Below, one piece after another: positions 59,798 through 64,000 of a stretch of DNA of 64,000 nucleotides; position 1 is the stretch's first letter, and the number at the start of each line of letters is the position of its first letter. This DNA comes from Symsagittifera roscoffensis (taxonomy: Eukaryota > Xenacoelomorpha > Acoela > Convolutidae). Location of the stretch: NCBI RefSeq assembly GCF_963678635.1, contig NC_087062.1, positions 59,652,084 through 59,716,083 of the forward strand, read 5' to 3'. A model generated the notes under the pieces. The model was given only the letters and a program-made list of their open reading frames with translations. It had not been told where the DNA came from and did no database searches. A program made the translations under genes and the position numbers.

Positions 59798-60639
59798 AAA
59801 TAAAAAAATGATAAATTGAAACAATCTTTTGAAAAAATCACAAACGAAACCCAAAACGAAATTTAGCGATCCAAAACGACTTAGCCGGTGTAAAACTTTC
59901 ACTACAACAGAATACCGACTGAATATTGGCAATTCAGAAAAAATTTCGTTAATTAAAAACCTTGCTTCTTTGAAGCAATCCATTAGATCAAATAAGGATT
60001 TTTTGTCAATTTAGAGAGATATTAGCATTTTGCGCAAAAATATATCAAAATAGCGCAGTTTATAAACAACAGTTTAAAATGTCCCCACCACAAACCAAGC
60101 TAAAACAGATTCTAGTCTTATCGGACAGAAACTAGTGATTTATTGATTAGCAGAAAATACACAGAACGATGAACTTTTACAAATTGGAATGGATAGAATT
60201 AGTTTGCTGCAAATGTTCAGAGACAGGATGGAACTTTTAAAAAAATTACTGTGATCGACTGTTTTAGTCTTGGTAAGGAACAACCGTTTAAATCAAGACC
60301 TCTTATCTTTTACATTCCATCTCCTTGGCGTCATTAACTTAATTTTTTGTCATTGAGAAAGCTAAAAAAAAGTCGAATATGTATGTCAGGAGTTTATGAA
60401 TTATGCGGATTATCAAAAAGAAAGTAAAAATCTGAAATAATGATACGGATAGGATTTGAGTTCTTTGATTCAAAAAAATCAGAGTTAAAAATAAAGGCTG
60501 GAAGCTTTGTTTTTGGCACTTACACAATTGACTGCAACAAAGATGTTCAATCTGAGTGTGATCGAACTCTTGGTAAAAGCAACTCTTTCGCTTGACTACT
60601 AAAGGAAATAAATCTTTTTAAACTTAATTTCAGATCAAT

Positions 60640-61233
60640 TTTATCAACTGAACGGAAAATCAAGCTGGACAATTTATTTAAAATTCATCAACCCTATGTA
60701 AAACATGGTCGGATAACTATGTTGAAATTTATGCAGCCTCCTGCACAGATGTATATGAAGTAATTTACCGATCTGGTAGGAGAACTGAAACATATGGAGG
60801 AGCCCTAATTGCGGTTAAGCATTATCTAAAATAAATGTCATCGATGATCAATCAGTTATTTTTGACGTTAGTTGATATTTGTTTGTGAAACTAATTAACC
60901 CAATGCTTTTCGTAAAAACCATTCATAATACACCGCATGAGAGTCCTTACACTTCAAACAGAATTATACTTGAAATTTTTTTTGATTGAAGTGAGCAAAC
61001 AACTCAACGTTCATATTGTAGAATCCAACTTGAACACAACAGACTGGATTTTATGCGGCAATCTGAACTTAATTTCAGTTGATAGGAATACTTTATCAAG
61101 TGATGACCAACGTGAATCCAGTTTCTTAAAATCAGTTGCAACATTCAATCTTCGTTTACTGACGGACAATGATTTTTCTACAGCGAGATGTATTCTGAAC
61201 AGACAATATTTTTGGATTATAACTTCAAAATAG
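60640..61233 (+). pseudogene. LINE APE-endonuclease remnant
   Basis: Stretches in order: SDNYVEIYAASCTDVYEVIY followed by GGALIAVKHYL (about 60,710-60,830), then from 60,937 TDWILCGNLNLISVDRN, which matches the I-x-C/x-G-D-x-N motif of the nuclease with Asn in place of Asp. Frame breaks throughout. In the family this enzyme makes the first target cut for reverse transcription. Confidence 0.75.
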
Positions 61234-61869
61234 CGAAATAAACCAAAGCTTCTCAGATCAACCTGCACTTTCCTGTCAATTGAAACAAAACAGATAAATC
61301 TAAACCGTTACTGTATCCGTAAAGCAGAATCCAAATCATTGCGTTTGTTTTTCTTAAACTACAGACTTCATTGCTCGAATAATGCAAATCGAATGCTTGA
61401 ATTGTTCCAAGAGTTGTATTATTAAGCCATCAACAAATAAAAATTCCAGAAAAGACAATTCGTTGCTCTAAAGTCCCCCATTGGATGTCATCACACTAAA
61501 TAAAAGTTGAAAATCGTCTTCAGACGGCATAGAAACATAATTATTATGACGAGAAAGCCAGAATTCACTGATTCTTTAGAACTAGACAAAGCCGTTTACT
61601 TTGAGTCAATGAAAGAATTCGATTTGAAAATGACTTGCAAATTTCTCAGATCGATAAAGGGAAAGGCAAAAGTACCCAAGAAAATGTCATACAAAAATAC
61701 CAGTTTATGCTCTGATTTTGCATTCTGTGAGGCTTTTACGAGTTTATTGCATCTGTGAACAAAACAGACAACGAACCATTGAATGTTTCAAGCAAAGTGT
61801 TTGTCCAGGAATATACTTATCAGATATTTTCGTTTAGCATTGCGAAATTCTTAAGGAATTGAATAAATG

Positions 61870-62570
61870 CAAATCAGGAACAAGTTCAGCTGATTGTATA
61901 CCTCTTACGACATTGATTTTCGTTTTATAGTTCTGTTTGAATGACATTGATGAACTGTTTGATTGCTGAGTCAGTAATAAGCAGTTTTCCGATGTCTGGA
62001 AAATAGCACACATTAATCATTTACACCAAGAGGCTTCTCGTATGATCAATGAAAATTACAGGCCCATTTCAAGACATCGTGCACTCGCCCTAATATTTGA
62101 AGGAGTTTTCTATGACAAGATAAGGGATTCATTCAAAGAAAGGTGTGTAAAAACCAACATGGCTTTAGAAAACATCATTCGACTGTGATAAACCTTAATT
62201 TGTACTGTGATGTTGTATACAAGAAAATAGAACAAGGAGAATTAACTCTCACGCTTTTTCTAGATAATGCAAAAGCCTTGGACTCCATTAGTCATAATTT
62301 ACATAAGCTTGCGAAAATAGGCTTCGACCATGAGTTTTCCAATTTTTTGCATCTTATCCCACAAACAGAAAACAAATGTTTTTTTTCCTCGTAATACATT
62401 GTCTCATTCCCGCGATATAACCAGTGGTGGTTCACAGGGATCAATTTTTGAATTGTTCATATTTTCTTTATATATAAACAATATGCCAGAAATTATTGAC
62501 AACCCTTTCTTTCTTTATGCTGACGATACAAAAATTATTGGAAATTGGTTTGAACTTTCCTAAAGTGATA
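61870..62570 (+). pseudogene. LINE reverse transcriptase remnant
   Basis: Contains NQHGFRKHHSTVINL (RT motif 2/3 region), LTLFLDNAKALDSISHN (motif A), SGGSQGSIFELFIFSLYINN (motif B; Pro replaced by Ser) and FFLYADDTKIIG (motif C with both aspartates). Same orientation and order as the endonuclease upstream, so one element about 59.6-63.0 kb is likely. Inactive because of several stops and shifts. Confidence 0.85.
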
Positions 62571-62689
62571 ACCTTAAAGCGATCTTACATCGTTTGATGG
62601 AGAACAAATAGTTTTAAAAGACACGGTGAAAAATCTTGTTGTTTGGTGCGATTTCAAAATGTCATGGATATACCACATCACCGAAAGGC

Positions 62690-63280
62690 TTAAAAACATG
62701 CAAGCATGCAATTTAATTACATCAGAAGATCTTCGCCAAAGTCACTGAGTAGATCTGTTCGGGTTTCGTTTTTTTTTGAAATTTGCAGACTATCAATATT
62801 TTTTATGCTTCTTCAGTTCGTTTTCCGACTAAAAACCAATGTAAGCGACTAGAAAAATTTCAACGACGATGCATAAAATGGTTTTACAAATCATGAATTG
62901 AATGATGAGGATAATGTTTTTCGCTTTAATAAAAGCAAACAGTTGCCAATTTCACTGACGATAATTTAATTTTGCTGAATCACATTCCTAATAACGAGTT
63001 GCAGATAAATTTTTTTGGTTTTTGAACAATCAACAATGGTCATCATTCAAATTGAACGGGAAGCAAGACGTTTTTGATAATGTCAGTGATAAAACGGAGC
63101 AAACTTTGTGAAAATTTCTTTTACCGTGTCGCAGAAATGTCAAACATCCTCGCGAGATCAAACAATTTGTCTGGCTATGATCCTTTCCAAGAACCTGTAA
63201 TCATTCGGAACAATTTGAACCTGTTAATGGTTGGCAATTTACAAACATTCAAATACTCGATTTATTCGCAGTCATGAATT
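62690..63280 (+). pseudogene. LINE C-terminal remnant
   Basis: The sequence after the RT is coding-like in short pieces with stops, as expected for the thumb and C-terminal region of the same LINE. No motif is clear. Confidence 0.4.
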
Positions 63281-63289
63281 TTAGGTTTA

Positions 63290-64000
63290 TTTTACTAACT
63301 TTGTTATCAATGACTAAGAGCAACTAGTCCTTGCCTTGCGGGTTTATTTCAATATTATTATGATTCTAACACATTCAAATTTGAACAAAACAAGATTTTG
63401 TACAATTTCGAAGAAGTTTTTATTCAAGACATTCATTGTTAAATTGTTTTGGTAGTTTTTTTTGTTTTTCTTTATGCTATCAGGGTTACATCACAGAATT
63501 TCATCACTCAGGGTTAGATCACTCAAAGTTGCAATTCAAATCAAATTAGCTCTCAAAAATTACAAAACAACCATAGTCAGACACTGTGGGGGATCCTACC
63601 GGCAAATCACCGCTTTTTTGTTAGCAGACAACCACTAGACTACGGATGCGTACACCCTCAATCTTTTACAAATATTTGACTAATAAATACCTGGAAGATT
63701 TGCAAGAACCGATCGCGCTGAAAAAAATATCTGCCATACGGAGTGATTGAACCTCCATCAACCTAGAACTGACTCGACCTACCTTGAATTATAGCATGGT
63801 ATTCACTTGCTTTACAATTGAATACCAGGCATTAAAAAATACGCTTTAATTCAGCAGATATTGAGCAAACAAATTGAGTTGGGACGTATGTCTAACTCAT
63901 AGAGTAATTTCAGATAAGGTACACCGTCTGCTCGTCACGCTATCTTATTTTCGGCCGGATAGATTCGTGCAACTTCTTAATCTAAACCGATCTTAATCTT
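63290..64000. other. No gene recognised
   Basis: AT-rich sequence following the LINE. Apart from the tRNA-like segment, a short repeated phrase (CAGGGTTACATCAC / CAGGGTTAGATCAC) at 63,481 and 63,510 is the only feature seen. Confidence 0.35.
63590..63665 (-). mobile_element. tRNA-like sequence (SINE head or tRNA pseudogene)
   Basis: The - strand reads CCGTAGTCTAGTGGTTGTC (A box) and CCGGTAGGATCCCCCAC (B-box-like). The anticodon stem does not pair well and no acceptor stem closes, so it is not a functional tRNA. Confidence 0.5.

Overview
The window is animal nuclear DNA. It holds spliced genes with GT-AG introns, modular EGF exons in phase 1, and several classes of eukaryotic transposon. The only host gene I recognise by name is a homologue of NPDC1, a neuronal membrane protein. 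Together with Penelope-like, Ty3-type and PHD-bearing LINE elements this suggests an invertebrate with a transposon-rich, AT-rich genome, probably marine. The phylum cannot be fixed from the sequence.

Layout. 1-12,400: one large decayed Ty3/gypsy-type LTR retrotransposon on the + strand, purine-rich and visibly less AT-rich than the rest. It runs through a leader with 42-bp tandem repeats, gag, a damaged zinc knuckle, protease, reverse transcriptase, RNase H, integrase with an internal deletion, and then about 3.8 kb of unidentified coding-like sequence. No LTR was identified. 12,400-12,790: a fragment related to the Penelope leader, in opposite orientation. 13,930-18,335: a Penelope-like element (PLE) on the - strand. 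It has two tandem ~980-bp leader copies, a reverse transcriptase with a PHD finger inserted between palm motifs B and C, and a C-terminal GIY-YIG endonuclease. Two small indels break its frame.

18,852-35,626: an NPDC1-like gene on the + strand. Eight exons can be proposed, giving 392 codons, with a 10.8-kb second intron. Its introns hold a LINE fragment, a hAT deletion derivative with a perfect 8-bp target duplication, Tc1-like palindromic MITEs, tRNA-headed SINEs and several tandem arrays. 35,630-43,870 is intergenic and repeat-rich.

43,876-54,551: a secreted multi-EGF protein gene on the - strand. Nine phase-compatible exons give 473 codons: signal peptide plus a novel Cys-rich module, one EGF-like module, a short linker exon, and six calcium-binding EGF modules. 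54,600-64,000: decayed + strand LINE (CR1/jockey-like) fragments, including a PHD finger, APE endonuclease pieces and RT pieces, plus an inverted repeat element.

The most interesting points are the PHD finger inside the PLE reverse transcriptase, the unidentified post-integrase region of the Ty3 element, and a short hairpin-containing repeat found in 13 copies, whose orientation switches from + to - between the two host genes so that every intronic copy is in the sense direction of its host.
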